This document shows, one piece after another, positions 30,070-39,578 of a stretch of DNA of 64,000 nt. Under the pieces are notes generated by a model. The model ran no database searches. It worked only from the letters and a program-made list of their open reading frames with translations, and was not told the origin of the DNA. The position numbers and the translations under genes are program-made. The first letter of the stretch is position 1. Each line of letters starts with the position of its first letter. Origin of the DNA: Candidatus Sumerlaeia bacterium (lineage in GTDB: Bacteria; Sumerlaeota; Sumerlaeia; SLMS01; JAHLLQ01); assembly GCA_019634695.1 (NCBI GenBank), contig JAHCAW010000002.1, positions 62,001 to 126,000 of the forward strand, written 5' to 3'.

Positions 30070-31344
30070 TCAGCGCACCTGGCCCTCGCCCAGCACCACC
30101 CACTTCGCCGTCGTCAGTTCCCGCAGCCCCATCGGGCCGCGCGCGTGCAGCTTGTCCGTCGAGATGCCGATCTCCGCGCCGAGCCCGTACTCGCCGCCGT
30201 CGCTGAACCGCGTCGAGCAGTTCACGTGCACGCACGCCGAATCGATCCGCCGCACGAAAGCCTGCGCGCGCCCCACGTCCCGCGTCACGATCGACTCCGT
30301 GTGGTGCGACCCGTAGTGGTTGATGAACTCCACCGCCTCGTCGAACGACTCGACCACCTTGACCGCGATCTCCGGGGCCAGGTACTCGGCGTACCAGTCC
30401 TCCTCGGTGGCCGCCTCGACGAAAGAGCCCGCCTTCATCGTGCGCGGGCATCCGTGGATGCGCACGCCCTTGTCCTTCAGGGCGTTGAGCACGAGCGGCA
30501 GGAACTGGTCCGCCACGCGCGCATGCACGAGCAATGTCTCAGCCGCGTTGCACACGCCATAGCGGTGCGTCTTCGAGTTAATCGCCACGTCCAGCGCCAT
30601 CGCCAAGTCGGCGAACTCGTCCACGTACACCGTGCAGTTGCCGTCCAGGTGCTTGATCACCGGGATTCGCGATTCCTCGGTGACGCGCGCGATCAACGGC
30701 TTGCCGCCGCGCGGGATGATGATGTCGATCAGTCCCGTCGCCCGCAGCATCGCGCCGACCGCCTCGCGGTCCGTCGTCGGAATCAATTGAACCGCACCCT
30801 CCGGGATGCCCGCCTCGCGACAGGCCTCTTCCATCAACTCGGCCAGCACCATGTTCGAGCGAAAAGCCTCCGAGCCTCCGCGCAGGATCGTCGCGTTGCC
30901 CGACTTCAGGCACAACGCTCCCGCGTCCACCGTCACATTCGGCCGCGACTCGTAGATCATGCCCACCACGCCGATCGGCGCACGCATCTGGCCCACGCGC
31001 AACCCGTTCGGCCGCACCACCATGTTCTCGATCACGCCCACCGGATCGGGCAGCAGCGCCACCTCGCGCACCGCCTTGATCAGGCCGTCGATCCCCTTGT
31101 CGTCCAGCCGCAACCGGTCCAGCATCGCCGGCGCCAGGCCGTTCGCCTCGCCGGCTGCAAGGTCCTTGGCGTTCTCCGCCTTGATGCGGGCGCGCTGCGC
31201 GTCGAAGATCCTGGCCATGCACTCCAGCGCGTCGTTCTTCGCCGCGGGATTCAGCGCCGCCAGCGCGTGCGCCGCGCGTCGGGCCTTCTGGCACATGACG
31301 GACAGCAACTCCTTGCTGCCGCTCACCGGGACTTGCGTGGACAT
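30070..31344 (-). CDS. proA: Gamma-glutamyl phosphate reductase
   Basis: The 424-residue enzyme reduces gamma-glutamyl phosphate to glutamate-5-semialdehyde with NADPH, the second step of proline synthesis. The conserved IYESRPNVTVDAGALCLKSG block, the NADP-binding IPRGG segment, the catalytic C265 in GVCNAAETLLVH and the C-terminal LGAEIGISTDKLHARGP are all present. ATG 31344 has AGGAG nine bases upstream. The length matches the family. proB is not adjacent, which is unusual but common in dispersed genomes. Confidence 0.96.
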   Translation of the reverse strand: MSTQVPVSGSKELLSVMCQKARRAAHALAALNPAAKNDALECMARIFDAQRARIKAENAKDLAAGEANGLAPAMLDRLRLDDKGIDGLIKAVREVALLPDPVGVIENMVVRPNGLRVGQMRAPIGVVGMIYESRPNVTVDAGALCLKSGNATILRGGSEAFRSNMVLAELMEEACREAGIPEGAVQLIPTTDREAVGAMLRATGLIDIIIPRGGKPLIARVTEESRIPVIKHLDGNCTVYVDEFADLAMALDVAINSKTHRYGVCNAAETLLVHARVADQFLPLVLNALKDKGVRIHGCPRTMKAGSFVEAATEEDWYAEYLAPEIAVKVVESFDEAVEFINHYGSHHTESIVTRDVGRAQAFVRRIDSACVHVNCSTRFSDGGEYGLGAEIGISTDKLHARGPMGLRELTTAKWVVLGEGQVR

Positions 31345-31435
31345 GGGGGACTGCTCCTGCGGGATTCCGGCCGCACCGCGCCGGCCCGCCAACGCCACCA
31401 CGGCGCACGCTCCATGGCAAGGGCGACGTGCCCCG

Positions 31436-34423
31436 TCAGCCGCCGGGCAGGGTCAACTCGACCGCGCGCGACGACTCGGGCACGTCGAGCACGCCGACGC
31501 GATCCTCGCCCACGAACACGACGTGTCGCCCGGGCAGCAGCGCCTGCGGCTCCGCAAGGTCCGCCGCCCGCAGCACCCGCGTGTCGCTCTCGTGCTGCAA
31601 GATCACCGGCGCACCGGCGTTGCGTTGCAGGCGCGCGAGCACCTGCGGTCCCGCCACCAGCCGCACTGCCGTCGGCGTCGCCAGCACGAACTCGCGCTCG
31701 ATCCGTCCGGAACGGCGCGCCTCCACCGAGAAGCGCCGCGTCGCCCCGCCATGCGTCACATCCACCAGATACGGCCGCCCCGCCGGAAGGCTGTCGAAGA
31801 AGAACACGCCCGCGCTGTCCGCCACCGTCTCCATCAGCACCGCGGCCTCCGGCACGTCGCCATAGCGCAACGCCAGCCGCGCGCCGGCACCCGGCTTGCG
31901 ATCCGCACCGATCACCACCAGCCCCGCCAGTTCCTGCTCCGGCGGCGCCAGGTCGATCTCCAGTCGCACCGTCTGACCGCGCGCCACCTCGATGTTCGAG
32001 CGGCTCGCCGCCCCCGTCGCCGAATGCGCGATCAGCGAATACACGCCGGCCGGCAGGCCCTCGAACACCAGCAATCCCTCGCGCGCCTCGGTCGGCTCGA
32101 ACTCGACGCGCGTGCGGCTCTCCGGCAGCACCGTGTTGAGCAGCAGCGCTTCGGGCGTTGATCCCGCCGCGCCCAGAACCGTCACCACCACCCGCGCGTT
32201 CGACGCGGGCACCAACGTCATCGCGCGTTCCTCCTCCGATTCCGTCCACTCGATCCCGGGCGACACGTCCCACTGCCCGCCTGCCGTCGCGGCCACGCGC
32301 AGGTTGCCGCTGCTGCGCGGCGCCACGGTCACCTCCGCGCGCCCGGCCAGCGGCTCGCGTTGCACCGTCTCGTAGAACCATTGCTCCGTTCCGTCGCCCA
32401 GGCCGACGCGGCGACCGGTCAACAGCAGCACCTCGCCGTCCTGGAGTTGTTCGGCCGGGGCCTGAACGGTCACCGTGATGCCCGCGCGCGGTTGCAGGAC
32501 GATGAGGTAGTCCTCCGCGGGCAACGCGATGCGCGCCTCGCGGAATGGAGCGCGGTCGAAGTGGTCGATCGCGATGCTGTCGAGCTCCGGCCCGCCGAAG
32601 TCCTCGAATCGAAACGCGCCGTTCCTGCCCGTCGAACGGCGTTGGTGCAGCGGCTTGCCGAGCGTGTCCCTCCCATAGGCCGCGACCTGCACCCCGGCCA
32701 TGAGTATCCCGTCGCTGTCCACCACGGTGCCGGCGAACGGCAGGCCGCGATCGAGCTCGCGCTCGATCCGCACCGTCTCGCCGCGCGTCAACGTCACGCG
32801 CTCTTCAATGTAGGCCGTTCCATCGTCCCGCACCAGGCGCAGCAGCATCTCGCCCGGCGGCAGACCCTCCAGCCGGAACGTGCCGTTCGGCGCAGCACGG
32901 CTCTCCGCGATGGCGACTTCTTCGCCGGACACTTGCGCCACTACCTCGGGGCGGAACGACGGCGCGCGCGGAGGGTCCTCGTTGCGAAACCGCAGCCACC
33001 CCTCGATGGTCGCGCCTGGCGCCAGTGCCAACGCCACCGTCGTCGTCGTCGCATCGATGGCCGTCTCGACCATCACGAGATCCGATGCCAAGCCCCCGGC
33101 CGCGCGCAGCAACGCCACGCGCCGTCCGGCGGATTCCAGCGGCACCACCGTCCGTCGCGCATCGAGCCGATGCCGCACGACCCCCTCATGCCGCGTGCCC
33201 GGAAGCGCGCGCAACTCCGCCACGCCGGATACCAGTGGCTCGTCTCCATCCATGCGCACCCACTCGAGCACCCGCACGCGCCGCAGCTTCAGGTCGAATC
33301 CCTCGACATCACGATCCGCGTAGCCCGACAGCGGATAGTACTCCGGGTCTTGGTCCTCGCTGCGAAACAGATAGTCCGGGTGCGCGGCCAACGCCTCCAC
33401 CGGCAACGGGCCCTCGATGCGCTCGAAGCGAAAGCGTCCGCGCTCGTCGCTCGCCACCGACTTGTCGCGGATTGTCACGCGCGCGTCCGCGACCGGCTCG
33501 TCGGTCTCAACGTCCAGAACCTGGCCCGACACCTCGATCCCTTCGGGAACGTAGAGGAACCACTCGCCCGGCGGCACGCTCTCCGATACCGCGATTTCCG
33601 TCGGCCGCGCCGCGCCGATCGCCGGCACCACGGGCACCAGGTGATAGTTGCCCATCGGCAGGCCGTCGAACGCCACGCGTCCCTCGCTGTCGGCGCGTCG
33701 CATCAGATGAAAGTCCTCCGGTCCGCCCATCAGCAGCACCGGCACTCCGCCGCGCGGCTCGAGCGTTCGCGCTCCCAGCACTTGCGCCGCCACCACCACG
33801 CCTCCCCGACGCAGCCGCACGCCGAACGGCATCCCGGGGCGCACATCAATCCGCCGGCGCATGTATCCCTCGGCCGACACGTGCATCGAGTAGGACGTGC
33901 GCGGCAGCACGCCCTCCACGGCAATGCGCCCTGCCTCATCGCTGCGCACGAAGAACGGATACGACAGCCGCCGCGCGTCGCCCGGTGCATCCTCGCCGGG
34001 CACGATCGGTCCGATCAGCGCTCCGACGATCGGCGCGCCGGTCTCTGCGTCGGCGATATCGCCGATGAAGCTGTTGCCCGGCGACACGCGAAAGACCGCG
34101 CGCTGGCCCGCGTCATCCTGCAAGGCCCGCGGCCAAGGGAAGCGCGCGCGACGAATGCCCGGTCCGACGACCTCGAGTTCCGTCGTCTCACTCGCCGCAT
34201 GCTCGATCTCGAACAAGCCCCTCGCATCCACCGCCGCCATGGCTTTCGGGGCGAAGTCGTTCTCCGCCTCCGAGATCGCCCGATCATGCACGATCACCGA
34301 CAGCCGCGCCGCCTCCACGCCCTCGGGCACCACCACGCGCCCCAGCAGGCGGGAAGCACCTTCCTCGCCCCACGCCCACGTCGCGCACAGCACCACACAC
34401 GCCACCAGAACCATTCGATGCAT
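31436..34423 (-). CDS. Large secreted protein with carboxypeptidase-regulatory-like domains
   Basis: The 995-residue protein has a signal peptide (residues 1-19, ending AWG). The mature chain is a series of beta-sandwich domains of the carboxypeptidase regulatory or CNA-B type, with repeating patterns such as SGQVLDVETDEPVADARVTI and GTVVDSDGILMAGVQVAAYG. These occur near residues 125-230, 300-370, 565-650 and 790-880. Such domains usually act as structural or adhesive parts of surface proteins. There is no catalytic domain and no clear anchor at the C-terminus. ATG 34423 is used, with 34414 as an alternative. It follows the TPR-rich gene after 100 bases, on the same strand. Confidence 0.72.
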   Translation of the reverse strand: MHRMVLVACVVLCATWAWGEEGASRLLGRVVVPEGVEAARLSVIVHDRAISEAENDFAPKAMAAVDARGLFEIEHAASETTELEVVGPGIRRARFPWPRALQDDAGQRAVFRVSPGNSFIGDIADAETGAPIVGALIGPIVPGEDAPGDARRLSYPFFVRSDEAGRIAVEGVLPRTSYSMHVSAEGYMRRRIDVRPGMPFGVRLRRGGVVVAAQVLGARTLEPRGGVPVLLMGGPEDFHLMRRADSEGRVAFDGLPMGNYHLVPVVPAIGAARPTEIAVSESVPPGEWFLYVPEGIEVSGQVLDVETDEPVADARVTIRDKSVASDERGRFRFERIEGPLPVEALAAHPDYLFRSEDQDPEYYPLSGYADRDVEGFDLKLRRVRVLEWVRMDGDEPLVSGVAELRALPGTRHEGVVRHRLDARRTVVPLESAGRRVALLRAAGGLASDLVMVETAIDATTTTVALALAPGATIEGWLRFRNEDPPRAPSFRPEVVAQVSGEEVAIAESRAAPNGTFRLEGLPPGEMLLRLVRDDGTAYIEERVTLTRGETVRIERELDRGLPFAGTVVDSDGILMAGVQVAAYGRDTLGKPLHQRRSTGRNGAFRFEDFGGPELDSIAIDHFDRAPFREARIALPAEDYLIVLQPRAGITVTVQAPAEQLQDGEVLLLTGRRVGLGDGTEQWFYETVQREPLAGRAEVTVAPRSSGNLRVAATAGGQWDVSPGIEWTESEEERAMTLVPASNARVVVTVLGAAGSTPEALLLNTVLPESRTRVEFEPTEAREGLLVFEGLPAGVYSLIAHSATGAASRSNIEVARGQTVRLEIDLAPPEQELAGLVVIGADRKPGAGARLALRYGDVPEAAVLMETVADSAGVFFFDSLPAGRPYLVDVTHGGATRRFSVEARRSGRIEREFVLATPTAVRLVAGPQVLARLQRNAGAPVILQHESDTRVLRAADLAEPQALLPGRHVVFVGEDRVGVLDVPESSRAVELTLPGG

Positions 34424-34523
34424 CGTTGGCCCTCATCCCTGCCCGGCGCTTGGAGGCACAGAGCTTTGCACCCGCAGTCTGCAATCGCCTGCGAGAGCGG
34501 CGCAACACCTGCGGCCATCCGCA

Positions 34524-37082
34524 CTACGGTGTCGCGGGCGTCGCCAAGGCGTCGAGGCGCTGGCGTGCCTCGCGCCGATACCCGAATGCCAAGGTTCCCG
34601 AGTCCAGAAACTCCTGGTAGAGCGCCGCCGCCTGCACCGCGTCGCCGTGCGATTCGGCCAGCAGCCCGGCCCGATACAGGCTCAGCAGCGCATCCGGGTC
34701 GGTGGCATGCTCGCGGCCGATGCGCTGCAACTCGGCAAGTGCCTCGTCCACGCGCCCGAGCGCCACCAGCACCTCGCACCGCGTCTGCGCCAGGCCGATG
34801 CGCGCCTCCTCGCTTGCCTCGTCCTCGAGCGCCTCCGAGAGCACCTGCTCCGCCTTGTCGTACAGGCCGCGATCGTGCAGCGCCACTGCCAGCGTCTCTG
34901 CCACCACGTTGCGCGTTCCCGTGCCGTTGCCATCGGCCGTCAGCAGGCCGAAGAAGTGCAGCGCCTGGTCCAGATACCCCTTTCGCAGCAGGATCATCGC
35001 CGCGTCCTCGATTGCCCCGGAGCGCCAATCGCCCGCGATCTGCTCGACGGCGCTCTTCACTGCCTCGAACGCGCGCTCGTTGCCCTCCAGATCGTCGACC
35101 AGCAGCCAGTAGCGCTCGACCAGTTCGTGCACGTGCCAGCCGCGTCCCTGATGGCCTTCGATCAACAGCGTGCGATAGAATGCCGCCGCCTCCTCCTTGC
35201 GGTCCAGCCGCGTCAGGCAGGCCGTTCGGTTCATCCGGATTTGCATCTCGTCCGGTGCGATCTCCAGCGCGCGGTCGTACAACTCCAGCGCCGCGTCAGG
35301 GAATCCATTGGTCGCCAGCACATAGGCGGCCGTGCCAATCAGCGCCGCGTTGTTCGAACCACGCACCGCCTCAATCGGCACCGCCTCAGCCGCCGCCTCG
35401 TTGCCCTGCGCCCGGAACATCTCCATCAATGCCACGTACGGCGCCGGATCGTAGGGGCGCACGCGGATCAACTCGCGCAGTGCCAACTCGGCCAGTCGCG
35501 TGACGCGCTCCACTTCACCTTCGGGTGCCGAAAGGACTTCCGACGGCGCCTGCACCAGTTGCGCCGCCAGCGGCGCCACCACCTCCGCCAGCGCCACCAG
35601 CGCCTCGCTGTCGCCCGGCCGCGCCGCCGCGTGACGATACAGCGCCTCGACCTCGTTGGGCATCCGTCGGCTCTCGCGCGCGGCGGCGGCCACCAGGCGC
35701 CACAGGTGCACCGGCGCCTGCGGATCGCCCTCGAGACGCTCCCGCGCCGCCGCCTCCAACTCCCAATGCTGGGCCGTTTCCGCCACCTCGCGGAAGAGCA
35801 CGTCATGCAGCAGGTCGAAGTGCTCGTTGGTGGCCGGATCGCACGCGGCGTAGGCGGCCACGATGCCGCCGATGTCGCCCGCGCGACCGGCAAGGCGCAG
35901 CCGCATCGTCTGCGCCCGCAGGCGTGCGTGCCGTTCGAGACGCATGCCCTCCAGGCGGTCGAGCATCCGCGCCGCCAGCGCGTCGTCGCCCGCGGCCACC
36001 GCCACCGTCGCGCTGTCCAGAATCTGCGCGGCCGTCAGCGCCGTCGACTCCGACTCCGCCACCATGCGCAGCACCACGTTCGCGTCCTCGATCCGGCCCA
36101 ACTGCTTGAGAAGGTCCGCGCGCTCGAGTTGCAGCAACGGATACAGCGCATGATCGCGATGGCGCGGCACCAACGGCTCGAACCACGCGAGCGCCGCGGC
36201 GTGGTCCTCCTCGCGCGCCAGCACCCGCGCCCCGAACAACGCGGACGCCGGGCCCGCCGCGCGCGCCAGCTCCAGCACCGCATCGCGCCGCGCGAAGTAC
36301 TCCGGCGCCTGCTGGAAGTCCAGCACCAGCCCGTCGAGGAACTCGCGCAGCCGCGCCCCGCGCGGCACCTCGCCCGCGAGTCCCCGGTCCAGCGCCGCCA
36401 GCAGTTTCGCCGGCGACTCCATCACCGCCGGCGCCGGCACGGCAAACAGCGCGTCCAGGAACATCGTCGCGTGGCGCGTGTCGCGCGTCGCCTCCAGCGC
36501 GCCCAGCAGGTGCGCCTCGCGCTCGGAGTCGCGGCGCGCGTTGCGATACAGCCGCGCCAGCAGCAGCGTCCCCTCCGGGGCGGCGCCGTCGCGCACGTAC
36601 GGATTCGCTCGCAGCAGAGCGATCGCCGCGTCGCTCTCCCCCAGCGCCATGTGCGTGCGCGCCCGCGTCACCGCCGACAGCGCGACGTCGTCACGCCCCA
36701 GCAGTGCCAACAACTCTGCCTTCACCGACTCGTTGCCTGTCAGGTGCGCGTGTCGGGCCAGCGCCGGCAGCCCTTGATCGGGCAGTTCCTCTGCAACGGC
36801 GCGGTACACGTCGAGTGCCTCGTCGTGCCGGCCGGACGCCGCCAAGCCCAGCGCCTCGGCCAGACGCTCGCGCGCGATCTCCTCGTGCGGGTCGAACGTC
36901 GTCGGCGCCGGTGGTGCCAGGCGCGGGCGTTGCACGGCGCGAATCACCACCGGCTCGTGACGCGCGTCGTGCGCCAGATGCGCGTGCGCGGTCATTCCCA
37001 GCGCCAACGCGCCGGCGGCCAGCAGCCAACGGCGCACCCTGTGCCTTCGCCCAATCCGCCCTGACCCGATCTTGCTCCTCAT
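34524..37082 (-). CDS. Secreted TPR-rich protein
   Basis: The 852-residue protein has a signal peptide (MRSKIGSGRIGRRHRVRRWL followed by a hydrophobic stretch to TAHA). From about residue 70 to the end it is almost entirely helical, with the pairing and Ala/Leu spacing of tetratricopeptide repeats. At least ten repeats can be traced, including ALELYDRALEIAPDEMQIRM and AAALYQEFLDSG. It probably scaffolds a periplasmic or outer-membrane complex. ATG 37082 is preferred over a TTG 42 bases upstream, because that TTG lies inside the terminator of the amidase gene. The neighbouring large beta-domain protein may be its partner. Confidence 0.72.
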   Translation of the reverse strand: MRSKIGSGRIGRRHRVRRWLLAAGALALGMTAHAHLAHDARHEPVVIRAVQRPRLAPPAPTTFDPHEEIARERLAEALGLAASGRHDEALDVYRAVAEELPDQGLPALARHAHLTGNESVKAELLALLGRDDVALSAVTRARTHMALGESDAAIALLRANPYVRDGAAPEGTLLLARLYRNARRDSEREAHLLGALEATRDTRHATMFLDALFAVPAPAVMESPAKLLAALDRGLAGEVPRGARLREFLDGLVLDFQQAPEYFARRDAVLELARAAGPASALFGARVLAREEDHAAALAWFEPLVPRHRDHALYPLLQLERADLLKQLGRIEDANVVLRMVAESESTALTAAQILDSATVAVAAGDDALAARMLDRLEGMRLERHARLRAQTMRLRLAGRAGDIGGIVAAYAACDPATNEHFDLLHDVLFREVAETAQHWELEAAARERLEGDPQAPVHLWRLVAAAARESRRMPNEVEALYRHAAARPGDSEALVALAEVVAPLAAQLVQAPSEVLSAPEGEVERVTRLAELALRELIRVRPYDPAPYVALMEMFRAQGNEAAAEAVPIEAVRGSNNAALIGTAAYVLATNGFPDAALELYDRALEIAPDEMQIRMNRTACLTRLDRKEEAAAFYRTLLIEGHQGRGWHVHELVERYWLLVDDLEGNERAFEAVKSAVEQIAGDWRSGAIEDAAMILLRKGYLDQALHFFGLLTADGNGTGTRNVVAETLAVALHDRGLYDKAEQVLSEALEDEASEEARIGLAQTRCEVLVALGRVDEALAELQRIGREHATDPDALLSLYRAGLLAESHGDAVQAAALYQEFLDSGTLAFGYRREARQRLDALATPATP

Positions 37083-37114
37083 TGGCCGACGTCCGACTTG
37101 GTATCGTCGTTCCT

Positions 37115-37153
37115 GCGAAAACAAGGGGGCGGAGTCCCGACAGGACCCCGCCC
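37115..37153 (-). terminator. Rho-independent terminator of the amidase gene
   Basis: On the minus strand an eleven-pair stem (GGGCGGGGTCC with GGACTCCGCCC, one G-U pair) with loop TGTCG is followed by CCTTGTTTT. It lies 33 bases past the amidase stop and before the TPR protein's start. Confidence 0.8.
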
Positions 37154-37185
37154 GGGCAAGCGCCCCACGATGCGCTTCCGCTTGC

Positions 37186-38256
37186 TCAGGGAGTCCGGAC
37201 GCGAACGGCGTCCGCGATCACGTGGTAGCCGGTCGTCGTCCAGCACGACAGGCGGACCTGGTTCGAGCCAGCCGCGAAGCTGAAGTTCCCCAGGCTGTTC
37301 CACTTCCCGCCGTTGATCTGCTGGTTCACGCTGACGGTCGTGTTGCCGCCCGTGTGGCTGACGATGTACGGCGCGGTCGCCGAACGGTTCGACCCGTCGG
37401 TCCACCAAGCCTCGACCCGATACGTGCCCGCCGACGGAACCGTGAAGTTCCACGTCGAGGCATCACTGACGGCCGCCGTGCCACGCACGTGGTAGTTGCT
37501 GCCGTAGTAGCCCGCCGTCGAGGTGCTCGTCCACCAGCCACTGCCCGGAGTGAAGCCGGCGCTCGTGTTGTCGACGATCGTCGAGTAGCTCGCGCTCGGC
37601 GTGTACTTCGCCTGCCCGTAGTGGCGCTGCAGGGCCCACATCTCGCTCTTGGCGTGGTTGTCGCGGTGCGACGACGAGCCCAGGTACGAGGCGTCGGTCG
37701 CGTTCGTGATGAACGCCATCTCGTGCAGTTCGGCCGGCATGTTGGTGTTCACCAACACGTAGAAGTTGGCCGTCTTCGTCCCGCGCTTGGTCAGCGGCCA
37801 CATCGCGGTCGCTTCCTCGTACACCTTGTTGCGCAGGTCGTGACTGGTCGAACTGCCGCTCGTGTAGCTGAACGTCTCGATGCCGTTGGCCGAGCTGCTC
37901 GAGAACGCGTTCGCGTGGATCGACATGAAGCGGTTCGCCCCGTTGCTGTTCGCGAAGGTCGTACGGCCGCTCAGCGACACCGTCGCGTCCGTCGTCCGCG
38001 TCATGATTACGTTCCACGATCCGCCGCCTGCGCCGTCCTGGGTGTCCAGGTTCAGCCAGTTGCGGAACTTCAGTCCCGTGTCCAGAACGACTGCCTTCTC
38101 CTGCAGGCCGTTGCCCACGGCGCCCGGGTCCGTGCCGCCGTGACCCGGATCGATGCAGATCTTCGGCTGCGCCAGCGCAACCGAACCACACAGCGCAACC
38201 GCGCACACCAGCGCAGCCGACTTTCCTGCGAGCCCATTGTTCTTCGTGAGACCCAT
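37186..38256 (-). CDS. N-acetylmuramoyl-L-alanine amidase with golvesin-type C-terminal domain
   Basis: The 356-residue exported enzyme cleaves the bond between muramic acid and the stem peptide of peptidoglycan. After a signal peptide of about 29 residues, an Amidase_3 domain (about residues 30-215) has zinc ligands H39 (IDPGHGG), E53 and H114 (SIHANA) and catalytic E179 (MPAELHEMAFITN). Residues about 225-356 resemble the golvesin/xanthan-lyase carbohydrate-binding domain (GFTPGSGWWTS, GTYRVEAWW, VIADAVRVRTP at the end). The AGGAGGT ribosome binding site lies ten bases from the ATG. A strong terminator follows. The C-terminal domain probably targets the enzyme to a glycan. Confidence 0.88.
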   Translation of the reverse strand: MGLTKNNGLAGKSAALVCAVALCGSVALAQPKICIDPGHGGTDPGAVGNGLQEKAVVLDTGLKFRNWLNLDTQDGAGGGSWNVIMTRTTDATVSLSGRTTFANSNGANRFMSIHANAFSSSSANGIETFSYTSGSSTSHDLRNKVYEEATAMWPLTKRGTKTANFYVLVNTNMPAELHEMAFITNATDASYLGSSSHRDNHAKSEMWALQRHYGQAKYTPSASYSTIVDNTSAGFTPGSGWWTSTSTAGYYGSNYHVRGTAAVSDASTWNFTVPSAGTYRVEAWWTDGSNRSATAPYIVSHTGGNTTVSVNQQINGGKWNSLGNFSFAAGSNQVRLSCWTTTGYHVIADAVRVRTP

Positions 38257-38338
38257 GTCTCGAATACCTCCTCAGGGGTATCGGGTTTTGTAGAGGGTTC
38301 CGCCGTGGGGCGCGGTTGATGGTTCTCCTGAGCGGGTA

Positions 38339-39373
38339 CTACTGCACGCTTCCAACGAAAATGCCGCCCTCCGACTCGTAGGCCACGGTGCTGCCGTCCG
38401 GGCTCATGGACGGCACTTGGGCGATTCCGCCCTGGCCCCGCGTCAGATTGCTGCGCTCGGAAGCGTTCAGGTCCACAAGGTAGAGATCCCCCGTCGTCAA
38501 CGCGTGTCCGTCGTCGCGGGTGATGTCGTACAGCAGGCGCCCGGAATCCGGTGCCCACACGGGATGGTTGCCCTCTCCCAGAAAGCGTGGTCGCTCGCTG
38601 CCGTCGGCGCGCGCCACATAGATTCCCGAGTGCAGCCCCTGATAGGCCACGTAGCGCCCGTCGGGCGAGGGCACCGGGTTGAAGTAGCGATCGTTGTTGC
38701 CCGTGATCGGCGCCGCCGCGGCACCGTCGCTCGCCCGGGCGAAGATCGTGTCGTCCTGGCTGTACGCGCGTTCACCCGTCGGATCCCACGGCGCCGTCCG
38801 CTCCAGCGTGCCATCCGGAGAATACACGCGCACCATCCCCTCCTCGTCCCGCACCTCGATCTTGCCGTCCGCCGTCCACCGCGCGCGGAACGAATTCTCC
38901 TCGGCCACCAGCACCGGCTCGCCACCCGCCACCGGCATCACGTAGACCCCGTCGAAGCCCGGCCGCGTCAGCATCACCTGCAAGCCGTCGGGCGACAGGC
39001 GCGGCGCCAGGAAGTGCCCATGGATCGCCGGGTCCGTCAGTTGCCGAACGCGGCCCAGACGCCGGTTGCCCTCGCGCAGACCCAACGCATGCAGCATCGC
39101 CGCGTCGCCGGCCAGCGCATCGCCCGACAACTCGATGGCCTCGGGCAGATAGCGCAGCTCACCCACCTCGACTTCGGCCGGGCCGCGCTCGAGGACGATC
39201 TCGTCTTTGGCATCGATTATCGAAGATTCCGGCGGGCGCACAACCGGTCCGGTTGGCCCGAACAGCGTCCCGGCCGACGGACGGTCCTTGGCCGGACGTG
39301 TGAGAAGCAGTACCCCGACGATGGCGACAGCCATCACCCCAGCAATCAGCGCAACCGATTTCCCAGATTGCAT
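38339..39373 (-). CDS. PD40/TolB-like beta-propeller protein with membrane anchor
   Basis: The 344-residue protein has a hydrophobic N-terminal helix (about residues 6-25), probably a signal anchor. The rest consists of WD40-like PD40 repeats: FLAPRLSPDGLQVMLTR, PVPSPDGRYVAYQG, PVWAPDSGRLLYDI and PSMSPDGSTVAYES. Such propellers are found in TolB and in peptidase regulatory domains; here there is no peptidase. It lies 82 bases upstream of the amidase gene on the same strand. ATG 39373 follows a good minus-strand promoter by about 28 bases. A structural or sensing role at the envelope is inferred. Confidence 0.75.
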   Translation of the reverse strand: MQSGKSVALIAGVMAVAIVGVLLLTRPAKDRPSAGTLFGPTGPVVRPPESSIIDAKDEIVLERGPAEVEVGELRYLPEAIELSGDALAGDAAMLHALGLREGNRRLGRVRQLTDPAIHGHFLAPRLSPDGLQVMLTRPGFDGVYVMPVAGGEPVLVAEENSFRARWTADGKIEVRDEEGMVRVYSPDGTLERTAPWDPTGERAYSQDDTIFARASDGAAAAPITGNNDRYFNPVPSPDGRYVAYQGLHSGIYVARADGSERPRFLGEGNHPVWAPDSGRLLYDITRDDGHALTTGDLYLVDLNASERSNLTRGQGGIAQVPSMSPDGSTVAYESEGGIFVGSVQ

Positions 39374-39407
39374 CCCCCGGACCCCATTCGATTCGTACTC
39401 TAGCGCT

Positions 39408-39437
39408 TTACTAGGCCAGTTTTTTGGAACGGTCAAG
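39408..39437 (-). promoter_or_regulatory. Sigma-70-type promoter for the PD40 gene
   Basis: On the minus strand TTGACC (39437-39432) and TAGTAA (39413-39408) are separated by 18 bases that include an A-rich tract. The expected start is near 39401, giving a leader of about 28 bases before ATG 39373. Confidence 0.5.
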
Positions 39438-39578
39438 CCTCATTTTCGCCCCACCCTCATCTTCTCTTCAGTGGGTTCCTCCAGCCGAAGTGCACCCGTC
39501 CGGCTTGCGGTCGCCTCCCCTCGCGGCTAACCACGCCCTCGCCGTGCATCACTCGCCAACGGATGCCCCTTTCCCTCC

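Noticed and set aside
32360..35503. Long plus-strand frame of about 1,050 residues opposite two secreted-protein genes
   Set aside because: Antisense shadow spanning two real genes and the gap between them.
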